The notes: generated from the sequence alone by a model not told the origin. A DNA stretch of 50,188 bases from Candidatus Omnitrophota bacterium (GCA_029561555.1 JAKQXH010000070.1:1-50188), one strand, 5' to 3'. Counted from the stretch's first letter, positions 1 through 10,079 are shown. Translations and numbers: made by a program.

Positions 1-87
1 GATTAACGTTTCTCAGGAAGGTAAAAATTGGACTTATCAATCGTTCCTACGAAGAATGAAACAATTCAATACCAAACAATTGATCAG

Positions 88-564
88 CAGGCGGTTTTGG
101 TGCTGCCGGTGATTATCGTTTCCACGGAAGAGGCTTTGAACGCGGTTCCCCAAAGCCATCGCTCGGCTTCGCTTGCCTTGGGAGCGACGAAATGGCAGAC
201 CATCCGGAACATCGTGATTCCTCAGGCAAAGGGGGGAATTCTCACCGGCGCGATTTTAGCGATCAGCCGGGGCGCGGGAGAGACCGCCCCCATTCTTTTC
301 ACGGGATGCGCCTATTTTCTGCCCCGTCTTCCGGTCGCGAAACTGTTCGGGGTCGTTCCGATGGTGAATCCGCTGGACCAATTCATGGAACTGTCTTATC
401 ACGTTTTTATTATGGCGACACAGTCCATCAATGCGGAAGCTACCAAACCGATTCAATACGGGACAACGCTGGTTTTGATCGGCCTGACCTTTCTTTTGAA
501 TTTGACGGCTATTTTGTACCGGCTTCATTTCAGGAAGAAGCTTGGGCAGGTGTCTTTGCAATGA
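88..564 (+). CDS. pstA: Phosphate ABC transporter permease PstA, C-terminal part (5' end truncated or replaced)
   Basis: VLVLPVIIVSTEEALNAVPQSHRSASLALGATKWQTIRNIVIPQAKGGILTGAILAISRGAGETAPILFT is typical PstA; followed by pstB and phoU. The first ~88 nt of the window do not encode PstA-like sequence. Confidence 0.88.
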   Translation, partial: QAVLVLPVIIVSTEEALNAVPQSHRSASLALGATKWQTIRNIVIPQAKGGILTGAILAISRGAGETAPILFTGCAYFLPRLPVAKLFGVVPMVNPLDQFMELSYHVFIMATQSINAEATKPIQYGTTLVLIGLTFLLNLTAILYRLHFRKKLGQVSLQ

Positions 565-684
565 AGAGACGCTTTTTGCGGTACAGCCCGGGTTTTTCAA
601 AGGCCCGCCGGAGAGATTGCTCTCCCTCCCTTCTCTTCGGCGGGACTGTTTTTATTTTACGATTTAATTGGAAGGGAGAGCGAC

Positions 685-1587
685 ATGAAACAGCGGGGAA
701 CATTTGAAACAGTTCTGGAGACGGAAGATTTTGAGGAAGGATTCCGGGGAGGGGAGAGCAGCATGATTGAATCAGTCGGGACCGATGAACGGAAAGCCGA
801 GGGAAAAAATTTTAGGGAGCAGCCCGGCCTTTCTGAGATTAAGATCCGGGCGGGAGATTTGAATGTCCATTACGGAACGGTTCACGCGCTGAAACGGGTC
901 ACAATGGATATCCCGAAACAACGGGTGACGGCACTGATCGGGCCGTCCGGCTGCGGAAAATCGACTTTTCTCCGGACTTTGAACCGTATGAACGATACGA
1001 TCCCGAACATCCGGATTACGGGAGAGGTCGTCATTGACGGAGTGGATATTTACCGCCCGGACATCAACGTGGTTTCACTCCGCCGTTTAATCGGGATGGT
1101 TTTTCAAAAATCCAATCCGTTTCCCAAAAGCGTTTTTGACAACGTTGCCTACGGTTTGCGTCTTCACGGGATCCGGGATTTCGGGATTTTGGAAGAACGG
1201 GCGGAGGCAAGTCTCCGACGTGCCGCGCTGTGGGATGAGGTGAAAGACCGCCTGACTAAGTCTGCGATGGAACTTTCCGGCGGGCAGCAGCAGCGGCTTT
1301 GCATCGCGAGGGCGCTGGCGGTGAACCCCGAAATTATATTGATGGACGAGCCCGCTTCCGCGCTGGATCCGATTTCCACCGCGAAAATCGAGGAATTACT
1401 TCACGAGCTGAAGAAAAATTTCACCATCGTGATCGTCACGCACAATATGCAGCAGGCCGCCCGGGTCAGTGATTATACGGCGTACTTTTATCTCGGAGAG
1501 CTGATTGAATTCGGCGAGACCAATAAAATTTTCACCGCTCCCGAGAAAAAAGAAACAGAGGATTACATTACGGGCCGGTTTGGCTGA
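685..1587 (+). CDS. pstB: Phosphate ABC transporter ATP-binding protein PstB (N-terminal start uncertain; 763 is an alternative)
   Basis: Walker [10 protein letters not shown], signature [15 protein letters not shown], Walker [14 protein letters not shown], PstB-specific context. Confidence 0.95.
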   Translation: MKQRGTFETVLETEDFEEGFRGGESSMIESVGTDERKAEGKNFREQPGLSEIKIRAGDLNVHYGTVHALKRVTMDIPKQRVTALIGPSGCGKSTFLRTLNRMNDTIPNIRITGEVVIDGVDIYRPDINVVSLRRLIGMVFQKSNPFPKSVFDNVAYGLRLHGIRDFGILEERAEASLRRAALWDEVKDRLTKSAMELSGGQQQRLCIARALAVNPEIILMDEPASALDPISTAKIEELLHELKKNFTIVIVTHNMQQAARVSDYTAYFYLGELIEFGETNKIFTAPEKKETEDYITGRFG

Positions 1588-1597
1588 GGCGGGGGAA

Positions 1598-2266
1598 ATG
1601 GAACGGCACTTTCACGAAGAATTGAAAGAGCTCACGCAAAAATTGCAGCAGATGGGCTTTTTTGCGGAGGCCGCGATCGAGAAAGCGACGGACGGATTTT
1701 TAAACTCTTCCGGTGCGCTGGCCCGCAAGGTCTATGACGATGAAAATGTGATCAATCGGTTGGAAATCGAGATTGACGAAAAAGGGCACAACCTTCTTGC
1801 ACTGGCGCAGCCGGTAGCGGGCGATTTGAGGCGCGTGGTGACGGTCCTGAAAATCAACACGGACCTTGAACGGATGGGAGATCATGCCGTCAATATTGCC
1901 CAAAAAACGCCCCTGCTTCCGTCCGAACTGTATCTGATAGAAAAAATTCCCCTGGGGGAAATGGCGCAAACCACCCAGAAAACGGTTCGCGCCGCGCTGG
2001 ATTGTTTTGTGAACGGGGACAGCGAATTGGCCCGCCATGTTTTATGGCATGACGACAAAATCGATTGTTATTACGATACGATTTATTCTCACCTCGGAAA
2101 TTTCATGACGAAAGAACCCTCCTTGATCGGTGCCGGCATGAAACTCGTCATGATCGCGCATGATCTCGAGCGGATCGGTGATCTGGCCAATAACATCGCC
2201 GAGAACGTGATTTACATGCTCCAGGGCAAGGAAGTCCGGCATCACGCCTGGCAGGTTCTTCGCTAA
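1598..2266 (+). CDS. phoU: Phosphate transport system regulator PhoU
   Basis: MERHFHEELKELTQKLQQMG...RVVTVLKINTDLERMGDHAVNIA...DLERIGDLANNIAENVIYM; PhoU repeats directly after pstB. The track's 1505 start overlaps pstB; the ATG at 1598 is preferred. Confidence 0.95.
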   Translation: MERHFHEELKELTQKLQQMGFFAEAAIEKATDGFLNSSGALARKVYDDENVINRLEIEIDEKGHNLLALAQPVAGDLRRVVTVLKINTDLERMGDHAVNIAQKTPLLPSELYLIEKIPLGEMAQTTQKTVRAALDCFVNGDSELARHVLWHDDKIDCYYDTIYSHLGNFMTKEPSLIGAGMKLVMIAHDLERIGDLANNIAENVIYMLQGKEVRHHAWQVLR

Positions 2267-2454
2267 GTTCCGACAAAGGCCTCAAAAATTCCCATCCGTT
2301 TTTTCAGAAGGTTTTCTGCGGAAACGGAACTCACCTCCGGACATAAAAACTTCTCTTCAAAACCCGCAAGGAAACACGGGATCTTGCCGTTATTCTAGAA
2401 AACCGTGTAATGAATCCGATGCATTATTTGTGACAATAACGGGAGGGGAGAGAT

Positions 2455-3894
2455 ATGAGAAAAACGATTCTTTTTGCCGGCTGCTTGATTATTTATATTT
2501 TGGGCTTTAACAACGGTAACGCCCGGGCCGAAAGCGTTCAGTTGACCGAACTGACGGGGCTCGTCCGGCAGTTGCAGACCGAAATGGGCGAGATGAGGAA
2601 GCTGATTACCGCGCAGAATGAAAAGATTGAAAAGCTGGAGAAAAATCAGGCGCAAGTCCCGCGGACGGGAGATTTGGAAAAGCAGGGGGCGGGAAGCGGG
2701 ACGGGCGCGCCTTCGGATGAATTCAGCAGGCAGGTATCCGAATCGTTGGGGGGAGCGGACCAATGGCTGAAAGGGGTCCGATTCGCGGGAGATTTCCGCC
2801 TCCGGTATGACGGGATTGATTACAGCAGCGGGGATCCCCGGGGTACCGATGACCGCAACCGGTTCCGGTTCCGGCTGAGGCTCGGATTTGAAAAAAGCTT
2901 TAATCCCGACATGCAGGTCGGCTTCAGTCTCGCCTCGGGCTCGATGAGCGATCCGACTTCCACCAATCAGACCATGGGAGAGCTATTTACCTGGAAGCAG
3001 ATTTCGATCGATAAGGCCTATGCCAAATACACGCCCCGCTGGGCGCAGGTCGGTCCGGTGGAGAAATTGACGATCGCGGCGGGGAAGACCGCCAATCCTT
3101 TCGAGCGGGCGTCGACCGACATGATTTGGGACAGCGATGTCCGGCCGGAAGGGGCGTACGAGCAGGTGGATTTGAATTTTATCGAGGGCGCGGATTTCGG
3201 GCTCAGGAGTTTTGTCACGGCCGGGCAGTTTGTTCTGAAGGAAGGGGCGAATGTCGGCGGAGACGCGAATCTCTTCGCCGTGCAGGCGGGGCTGATGCCG
3301 CGTTTTGCGACGCTTTTTTTTGAAAAACCGGTCGAAGGGCTTTCCGCCGTTTCCTACTACGGTTACAGCAATTACGCCAAAAACGGGCATTGGAGGCTTG
3401 CGGACGGGACTTCCCTGGCCCGCGGCAATACGATTCTCAACGTCAACAATTCGAATAATCTGGACGCCCAGGATTTCCAGATCATCACAATTTACAATGA
3501 ACTCAAAATTTTTCCCTGGAAACCGTTGTCGCTTTTCAACGAATACGCGATGAATCCCGCCGAGGCGACCAAGCTCGGCATGGTCCGGCGCGGGAATTTC
3601 GCGTGGAGCCTTGGCGCGAAATTAAACCGGATCGAACGGAAAGGGGACTGGGAGTGTATTTACCAGTATAAATACATCGGGCCGAATTCGATTGTCGGGG
3701 CCTTCGCGGACGCCGATTTCGGGGACGGTTTTGCCGGAAAATGCGGGAGCGTTTTCAAGATCGGATACGCCCTGACGGACAATCTCAGCGTTTACGGCAA
3801 TGCGTTTCTGGTGTCGAATACAAACGCGGGGACGGAGGGAATTCTGGATCAGAAGCAGAACCGGTTTCAGATCGACTTAAGCTGGAAGTTCTAA
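2455..3894 (+). CDS. Putative porin (Porin_5-like outer membrane beta-barrel)
   Basis: Signal peptide, short coiled coil, FAGDFRLRYDGIDYSSGDPRGTDDRNRFRFRLRLGFEKSFNPDMQVGFSLASG, terminal aromatic F; gggaggggag RBS. Confidence 0.82.
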   Translation: MRKTILFAGCLIIYILGFNNGNARAESVQLTELTGLVRQLQTEMGEMRKLITAQNEKIEKLEKNQAQVPRTGDLEKQGAGSGTGAPSDEFSRQVSESLGGADQWLKGVRFAGDFRLRYDGIDYSSGDPRGTDDRNRFRFRLRLGFEKSFNPDMQVGFSLASGSMSDPTSTNQTMGELFTWKQISIDKAYAKYTPRWAQVGPVEKLTIAAGKTANPFERASTDMIWDSDVRPEGAYEQVDLNFIEGADFGLRSFVTAGQFVLKEGANVGGDANLFAVQAGLMPRFATLFFEKPVEGLSAVSYYGYSNYAKNGHWRLADGTSLARGNTILNVNNSNNLDAQDFQIITIYNELKIFPWKPLSLFNEYAMNPAEATKLGMVRRGNFAWSLGAKLNRIERKGDWECIYQYKYIGPNSIVGAFADADFGDGFAGKCGSVFKIGYALTDNLSVYGNAFLVSNTNAGTEGILDQKQNRFQIDLSWKF

Positions 3895-3897
3895 TCC

Positions 3898-4596
3898 CTA
3901 AATTTTCCGGCGGCAGGAAGGGCATTCCGTGAACAATTCCTCGAGAACCGCCCGGCAGCGGGGACAGCGCCGGTAGCCTTTCGCGACCGGCTTGAATCGC
4001 TCTTCTAAAAAACGGTTCAACCGCGACAGAATCGGGAAGAACAGCAGAAAACTTGCCAGGCCCGCCGCCCAGAAAAGAAGCCGTTGCGTTTCCGCCGCTT
4101 TTTCCTTCGGGCTTTTCGGCGTCACGCCTCTCGAGCGGAGAAGCAGGTAAACCGTTTTTCTCAAAGTGTTCAATTCTTCCGGCGTCATGAACGATTTCTC
4201 AAAATCCGTTAGGACCGCGCTTTTATCCCAGAAGGTTTCGAACAAACGGTTTGCTCTTTGAGGGCCCCCGCGGGATTCGGTCAGGATGGCGTCGAGCAGG
4301 ATTGCGAAAAAATTGTCCGGATAATTCCCCCGGGCGGACTTTAGCAGGGAAGCGATTCTTTCCGGGTTTTCCTGTGAGGCCATGGCCCGGGCCGCTTGAG
4401 CCGTTTTTTCGAGAGAGTCGTTCATGAATTTGAAGCGAAAAGACCGCTTTAAGGCGGCGCCCTGCAGGCGTTGCGAAACGGTCCGGACGGCCTCCTCGAA
4501 CGCCTGCTGGGAAGGGGCGGAGGGTTCCTCGGCTTTCAGCGGAGCCGGGACAAGAACGGCCCAAAGGACGATCGGAAAGAAAATTTTTTTCATCAT
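3898..4596 (-). CDS. Exported/membrane hypothetical protein with C-terminal zinc ribbon
   Basis: Signal peptide MMKKIFFPIVLWAVLVPAPLKA, one TM helix, C-terminal CPRCRAVLEELFTECPSC. Confidence 0.7.
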   Translation of the reverse strand: MMKKIFFPIVLWAVLVPAPLKAEEPSAPSQQAFEEAVRTVSQRLQGAALKRSFRFKFMNDSLEKTAQAARAMASQENPERIASLLKSARGNYPDNFFAILLDAILTESRGGPQRANRLFETFWDKSAVLTDFEKSFMTPEELNTLRKTVYLLLRSRGVTPKSPKEKAAETQRLLFWAAGLASFLLFFPILSRLNRFLEERFKPVAKGYRRCPRCRAVLEELFTECPSCRRKI

Positions 4597-4684
4597 AAAA
4601 GGGGGAAGAACCCCTCCCGGATTTTATTGCATCCGGGAGGGGGATCGGTCCTGTTTCGCGTTTCGAAACGCGACGTCCGAATGA

Positions 4685-5185
4685 TTATTTTGCCTCGGCG
4701 CGTTTTCCGATTTCTTTGTCGGCGAGATAAATATTCCGGCCTTCCTTTACGCCCGCCATTTTAAGCATGTCCAGAATGGCGCGGAATGTTTCCTCTTCTT
4801 CCACCTGCTCGTCCACGAACCACTGCAGGAATCCGGCGCTTGCATAGTCTTTCGAGGTTACCGCGAGATCCATCAGCTCATGGATCGCTTGCGTAACGCT
4901 TTGCTCATGTTTGAGCGCCTGCTCAAACATGGCTTCGATTTTTTTGTAATCGCAAGGGGGTTCCTTCAGGGCCGGAACGCAGGCGTGTTCTCCGATCCGG
5001 TTCAGGTATTCGAAAATTTTCATCATGTGAGATCGCTCTTCTTCCGCCTGCTTATACAGGAACTTCGCGGAACCCGGAAGGGCGTTTTCCGAAGCCCAGG
5101 AAGCCATGGCAAGATAAAGATTGGAGGAATAAGCTTCTATCTCAATCTGTTCGTTCAACTTGGCGTGCATTTTTTTTGACAGCAT
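4685..5185 (-). CDS. ftnA: Ferritin
   Basis: MLSKKMHAKLNEQIEIEAYSSNLYLAMASWASENALPGSAKFLYKQAEEERSHMMKIFEYLN; bacterial ferritin pattern. Confidence 0.95.
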   Translation of the reverse strand: MLSKKMHAKLNEQIEIEAYSSNLYLAMASWASENALPGSAKFLYKQAEEERSHMMKIFEYLNRIGEHACVPALKEPPCDYKKIEAMFEQALKHEQSVTQAIHELMDLAVTSKDYASAGFLQWFVDEQVEEEETFRAILDMLKMAGVKEGRNIYLADKEIGKRAEAK

Positions 5186-5285
5186 CTTGTCCTCGCTTTC
5201 TATGCGCGAAATTTTTCAAACGATACTGCTTTCCTTATGCGGGAAAGATTTTATAATAATATCGTGCTTCTGGAAAGGGGGGCTT

Positions 5286-5915
5286 ATGAATACGAGGAAC
5301 CGGATCGGTTACGGCATTTTTGTCGCGGTCGTTTTATCCCTGTTTTTTTCCGGCTGTCAGAAAAAGCAGCCTCCGTCGCCTTCCGCATCCAAGGAAGCCG
5401 CGATCCGGGAGCAGTTGAAATCCGTGGGGCTTGGTTTTTATCCCAAGGCGCAGATTTTGGATCAGGCGGTCAGCACGCAGTATGTCCGGAAACCCGGAAG
5501 CGAAAAATCCGGCGAAGCCGCCAAAGTTTCCGTCGTCAATATCTGGCAGGCCACCGACGATAGTGTCGAGACGGTCCGGGCGCATTATATCTCGCAGGCA
5601 CCCCATGTGCTGACCGAGGAAAAACAGGACGGGGAGGTTGCCTTTCTGCAGCTTTGCTCGGTTTCGGACATCGGAAAAGTGATCGCGGAGGCGAAGGATT
5701 CGATCATTCTGATCGATATCCGGAAACGAAGGTTGACGGACACGGAGCGGGCCGCTTACCAAAACGAGCTCGCGAAGTTGAAAAAAGTTTCCAAGCCGGA
5801 TTTCGTCCAAAAGCGGCGGATGCAGGAATTGGAACGGTATCTTTTGGAAAAAACTCTGGTTCAAACGAAGCTGAGAACCGTCCGGTCGGAAACCATTCCG
5901 ATCCCCTCAAAATAA
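5286..5915 (+). CDS. Hypothetical lipoprotein
   Basis: MNTRNRIGYGIFVAVVLSLFFSGC lipobox; aaggggggc RBS upstream; start moved from 5160 to 5286. Confidence 0.7.
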   Translation: MNTRNRIGYGIFVAVVLSLFFSGCQKKQPPSPSASKEAAIREQLKSVGLGFYPKAQILDQAVSTQYVRKPGSEKSGEAAKVSVVNIWQATDDSVETVRAHYISQAPHVLTEEKQDGEVAFLQLCSVSDIGKVIAEAKDSIILIDIRKRRLTDTERAAYQNELAKLKKVSKPDFVQKRRMQELERYLLEKTLVQTKLRTVRSETIPIPSK

Positions 5916-5976
5916 CGCGGTTCGAAACGGTTCTTGGCGATACTTTTCGTTTCGGAAATTAGGCGGGCGTTTTTTT

Positions 5977-7761
5977 CTAAATCGGGAGAGTAAAAGCAAC
6001 GGTCGTTCCCGTCTCCGGTTCGCTTTCGCAGGAAACACTCCCGCCGTGCGCTTCGACAATGTGTTTAACGATCGAAAGCCCCAGCCCCGTCCCTCCGAAC
6101 TCGCGCGTTCTGGCTTTATCGACGGTAAAAAACCTTTCAAAAATTCGCCCGACGGCATCTTTGGGGATGCCGATTCCCGTGTCCCGGACCGATACTTGTA
6201 TTTTGCCCTCCAGAAGCCGGGCATCGATCACAATCCGGCCGTTTGTTTTGTTGAATTTAACGGCATTGTCCAGGAGGTTGACGAACACCTGATGCAGTTT
6301 GTCTTTGTCGGCCCGGATCTCCGGCAAAGCGGCAGCCGGGAGGCGGTTTTCAACGGAGAGATTTTTTTCGCGGATGGGAGACGCGAACATCGGCAGGATT
6401 TTTTCAAGTTCGGCGGACAGGTTTAAGGGTTCCGGCTGAAGCGGGTTTTTTTGGGATTCGATTTTCGAAAGATCCAGCAGGTTCACGATCAGGCGGTGAA
6501 GCCTTTCGGTGTTTTCGTTGATGATTTTGAGGAATTTTTCGCTTTGGACCGGATTGTGAAAAACGCCGGAGAGGAGCGTTTCGACAAATCCTTTGATGGA
6601 CGTCAAAGGAGTGCGGAGTTCGTGGGAAACATTCGCCACGAAATCCTGCCGCATTTTTTCAAGCCGTCGCATTTCGGTCACGTCGTACACGACCAGAAAT
6701 CCGCAAATTTCGCTTTCCGAGGAAGAAATCCCGACCGCGTTGACCCGGAGATGTTTTTCCTTCGGAGTCGCGAGGACGAGATCCTGAGAGAGAAGGCTCT
6801 GCTTTTCGATGGCGAGGCTGACCGTCTCGTCAATTTTCCGGCTGCGGATGACTTCGATCAGGAGCTTCCCGACGGAGACTTGCCCTGAAATACCGAAGAT
6901 TTTTTCCGCGCTGGGATTCAGCATCAAAATTTTCCGGCTGCGGCTGACGGCAATAACGCCTTCCGCCATATTTCTGACGATGGCCGACAGTTTTGCTTTT
7001 TCCCTTTCGATTTCGGAAAGACGTTTTTCCAGGGCGGAGGCCATTTGATTCATGGCCTTTGAGAGGATATTCAGTTCGTCGTTGGATTTCAAAGGGATTC
7101 TTTCCGAAAAATTTCCCCTGGAGTACAAAAGGGCGATCCGGGTTACGGACCGGATCCGTTTTGTGAGGGAGCCGCTGAGAATGGCTCCGAGCAGGATGAC
7201 GCATCCGATCCCCGCGATCAACGCGGCCCAAATCGGCCTGCGGACGGAATAAACGATGTCGTTTGCGGATTGAAGCGACAGGGAGACGCGCAGGGCCCCA
7301 ACGATGTTTCCGGTTTCCGTCAACGGCAGCGCCAGGTACATCATGCCGGTCCGGAGCGTCGTGCTGTAGCGCATACTGGAGCCGATTTCACCCCTCAGGG
7401 CCCATTTGATTTCCGGCCGCTGGGAATGATCCTCCATTTCGGGGACTTCCTCGAAAGTCCTTTCCGAGTCTCCCAGAACGGTTCCTTTCGGGTCCGTAAC
7501 GGTGATCCGGAGGCCGGAAGCTTCTCCGAGCGCCTTTGTCAGGGCGTAAATGCGGGGAAGGTCCCGGCTTTGAATCAGGGAAGGAGTCAGCGTCTGTTCG
7601 AATGTTTTTGCGAAGGCAATCAGGGACTTCCGGAGTTCCGATTCGCCGCGGGTTTCCAGTTTTTTCGAGATGTAAAGATCGGCCGAAACCAGAACTACGG
7701 TAAAGAAGATGACATAGGAAAACGCGATTTTTCTGCCGAGTTTTCCTCCGGTGCCGCCCAT
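5977..7761 (-). CDS. phoR: Phosphate regulon-type sensor histidine kinase (HAMP-PAS-HisKA-HATPase)
   Basis: FVANVSHELRTPLTSIKGFVETLL H-box; VFVNLLDNAVKFN, DTGIGIPKDAVGRIFERFF, GGTGLGLSIVKHIV; directly downstream of the phoB-type regulator. Confidence 0.92.
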   Translation of the reverse strand: MGGTGGKLGRKIAFSYVIFFTVVLVSADLYISKKLETRGESELRKSLIAFAKTFEQTLTPSLIQSRDLPRIYALTKALGEASGLRITVTDPKGTVLGDSERTFEEVPEMEDHSQRPEIKWALRGEIGSSMRYSTTLRTGMMYLALPLTETGNIVGALRVSLSLQSANDIVYSVRRPIWAALIAGIGCVILLGAILSGSLTKRIRSVTRIALLYSRGNFSERIPLKSNDELNILSKAMNQMASALEKRLSEIEREKAKLSAIVRNMAEGVIAVSRSRKILMLNPSAEKIFGISGQVSVGKLLIEVIRSRKIDETVSLAIEKQSLLSQDLVLATPKEKHLRVNAVGISSSESEICGFLVVYDVTEMRRLEKMRQDFVANVSHELRTPLTSIKGFVETLLSGVFHNPVQSEKFLKIINENTERLHRLIVNLLDLSKIESQKNPLQPEPLNLSAELEKILPMFASPIREKNLSVENRLPAAALPEIRADKDKLHQVFVNLLDNAVKFNKTNGRIVIDARLLEGKIQVSVRDTGIGIPKDAVGRIFERFFTVDKARTREFGGTGLGLSIVKHIVEAHGGSVSCESEPETGTTVAFTLPI

Positions 7762-7776
7762 GACGTTCCTTGCCGT

Positions 7777-8469
7777 TTAGGATTCGTTATCAAAGCGGTA
7801 GCCGGCGTTTTTGACCGTAATAACCCTCTCCGCTTCGGTTTTCAGTTTTTTACGAAGTTGTCCGATGTGCATATCAACCGTCCGGGTTTCGATCCCGGCG
7901 GCTTGATCGTATCCCCAGACGTTTTCGAGCAGGGAATCCCGCTCCAGGACTCTCCCGTCCGCCTCCATCAACGTTCGAAGCAGGTCGTATTCCTTCGAAG
8001 TCAGTTCCAGGGGCTTGCCTTTGAGCGTTACGAGGTGTTTTTCCGTGTCGATTTCAATCGTGCCCGCCTTCAAGAGCGCTTTTTTGGGTTGGATTTGCTT
8101 TCGGCGGAGAACCGCTTTGACTCTCGCGAGAAATTCGCGCGGGCTGAACGGTTTGGTGATGTAATCGTCGGCACCCAGTTCCAAGCCTACGATTTTGTCG
8201 GTTTCTTCGGACTTGGCCGTAAGCATGATGATGGGGATACCCGCGGTTTTGGTATTTTGCTTCAGAATTCTGCAGATTTCAAGACCGTCCAGGCCGGGAA
8301 GCATCAAATCAAGAACAATCAGGGAGGGGCCGCTTTTCCGCGCGATTTCCAATCCGGAATCTCCCCGCGCCGAAAACTGAACGCGGTAGCCGTCCTGCTC
8401 CAAGTTATACTTAAGCAATTCCGTGATATTTTTGTCGTCTTCGATAATTAGAACGGACTCTTTTGCCAT
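7777..8469 (-). CDS. phoB: Phosphate regulon-type response regulator (receiver + OmpR/PhoB winged helix)
   Basis: MAKESVLIIEDDKNITELLKYNLEQDGY...LIVLDLMLPGLDGLEICR...VDMHIGQLRKKLKTEAERVITVKNAGYRF. Confidence 0.93.
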   Translation of the reverse strand: MAKESVLIIEDDKNITELLKYNLEQDGYRVQFSARGDSGLEIARKSGPSLIVLDLMLPGLDGLEICRILKQNTKTAGIPIIMLTAKSEETDKIVGLELGADDYITKPFSPREFLARVKAVLRRKQIQPKKALLKAGTIEIDTEKHLVTLKGKPLELTSKEYDLLRTLMEADGRVLERDSLLENVWGYDQAAGIETRTVDMHIGQLRKKLKTEAERVITVKNAGYRFDNES

Positions 8470-8582
8470 GTGAAGTAATCCTATCATCCGTATTCTACAG
8501 GGTTTTCAACTCGGTTCAAATATACATTTATCCCGGGCTTTTGCGTGTAAAATGCATGTAAAAACTAAGGTTTTTGCCTAAC

Positions 8583-8611
8583 TTGACGAAGCATAAGGTA
8601 CGGATTAGAAT
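8583..8611 (+). promoter_or_regulatory. sigma70-type promoter for 8673 CDS
   Basis: TTGACG (8583-8588), 17-nt spacer, TAGAAT (8606-8611). Confidence 0.65.
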
Positions 8612-8672
8612 TATCTTTTAGAAGCGTTTGGTATTAAATGAATTGGGTTACCATTTAAAGGAGGAATATCCC

Positions 8673-9044
8673 ATGAGCCGTAAAATCGTTTCGCTATGTC
8701 TAATTGTTGTGTTTCTTTTCGCCACAAGCGGGATGGCGAGAGCCGAAGGCGAGGAAAGTCTGACCCGGGGAGCCGCTTCATTGATTATTCCCGGATTGGG
8801 CCAGTATCTGAACGGAGAATTGAACAACGACACCGGAAAGCTGAAGACCGGCGCCATGATTTTGATCGAAATCGGCGGAATTGTCACGACAGCCGTTGTG
8901 GGAGGCGTGGCCGGATATCCCCAGGTTTGGGCGGGAATCGGGATACTGATTTTCAACCATATTTGGAGCGGGACCGACGCTTATCTCAAGGCCCCGGCCG
9001 GTCCGGAAACTTCACTGAAAGAAAAACCCGTCAGCACCCGGTAA
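8673..9044 (+). CDS. Small exported membrane protein of unknown function
   Basis: AAAGGAGG RBS before ATG 8673; signal peptide; SLIIPGLGQYLNGE and two hydrophobic segments. Confidence 0.75.
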   Translation: MSRKIVSLCLIVVFLFATSGMARAEGEESLTRGAASLIIPGLGQYLNGELNNDTGKLKTGAMILIEIGGIVTTAVVGGVAGYPQVWAGIGILIFNHIWSGTDAYLKAPAGPETSLKEKPVSTR

Positions 9045-9062
9045 CCGATCACGGATCTTTTC

Positions 9063-10079
9063 TTGAAAAGCAGCCCTTTTGTAAGCAAAAATCTTACGAA
9101 AGGGCTGCTTTTTCTTTTTTTAACGGGAGCGTTAATCGGTTTTTCCCCTTTTCCGTCGAAACCCAAAGCCTGTTCTTTCACGCTTCCCGGAACTTTGGAT
9201 GAAGCCTGGGAAGCGACCTGCGAAACGCTTCAAGCCGAAAAAATTCCCGTTTTAATCAGCGACAAAGAGCGGGGGTATATTCAAACCAATACGTTCCCGC
9301 TCTATAAAAAGGAATATCGCACCTGGTGCAAGGCCCCCATGCTTTCCTCTTCGGGATTTTGCGTTCTGGAAATCGGCTTGGTCAACACAGCCCCTTCGGT
9401 CACCGCCGTCGGAATCAAAGCGCTTTTCAAGCGGAAATCCGGTTTTTATTTTCTGGGATTCAGGAAAAGGGACTCTTCCCGCGGAAGATTTGAAAAAATG
9501 CTGGCGGGACGCATCAACGACCGGCTGCTTAAAAAGAAATTCCCCAAGCTTGAAAATCTCGTCGTGGGTTGCAATTTCCGTTTTGACGAATCGATCGGGA
9601 AGTACGTGATCGCCGAAGTGACCCCTTCGGGGTTCGGCTATCAGCAGGGACTCCGGAACAAAGATGTCCTGCTGAAAATCGACGGCCGCGAGATTGACCC
9701 CGGCAATTTATTTGATTTCTTTCTCGATGTGACCGGGGAGGTCCAAAGGACTTTTACCGTGAAAAGGAAGAACGAAGAAATCGAAATTCCGGTCAGCGTT
9801 TTTTATCTCGATCCGCAACTGCCGCATGTGGGACTCACGGTGACGCACGATGAGGAGACCGGACGATTCAAGGTGACGGCGGTTGAGGGAAATTCTCCCG
9901 CCGCTCGGGGAGGGTTCCGGGAAGGGGATGTCCTGATCAAAGAAAATGCCCTGCGGCTTGACGGCTGGCTTCATTATTACCGGGCGCTTATTTCCGAGCG
10001 GACGGGCATTGAGCAAACTTTTCTTGTCGAAAGAAACGGCGAATCCCTGACGCTGACCATTACCCCCGTTGCCCGATAA
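9063..10079 (+). CDS. Exported protein with two PDZ-like domains, unknown function (start uncertain)
   Basis: VIAEVTPSGFGYQQGLRNKDVLLKIDGREIDPGN and KVTAVEGNSPAARGGFREGDVLIKENALRLDGW are PDZ-like; hydrophobic N-terminus GLLFLFLTGALIGF; TTG start. Confidence 0.75.
   Translation: MKSSPFVSKNLTKGLLFLFLTGALIGFSPFPSKPKACSFTLPGTLDEAWEATCETLQAEKIPVLISDKERGYIQTNTFPLYKKEYRTWCKAPMLSSSGFCVLEIGLVNTAPSVTAVGIKALFKRKSGFYFLGFRKRDSSRGRFEKMLAGRINDRLLKKKFPKLENLVVGCNFRFDESIGKYVIAEVTPSGFGYQQGLRNKDVLLKIDGREIDPGNLFDFFLDVTGEVQRTFTVKRKNEEIEIPVSVFYLDPQLPHVGLTVTHDEETGRFKVTAVEGNSPAARGGFREGDVLIKENALRLDGWLHYYRALISERTGIEQTFLVERNGESLTLTITPVAR
9066..9120 (+). terminator. Rho-independent terminator, 20-bp stem, overlapping the start of the downstream ORF
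   Basis: AAAAGCAGCCCTTTTGTAAG / CTTACGAAAGGGCTGCTTTT (one T-G wobble), 7-nt loop, then TTTCTTTTTT. Confidence 0.85.

Noticed and set aside
7270-8451. 393-aa plus-strand ORF
   Set aside because: Exactly antisense to phoR/phoB, low-complexity F/R/Q-rich translation typical of a codon-bias shadow ORF.
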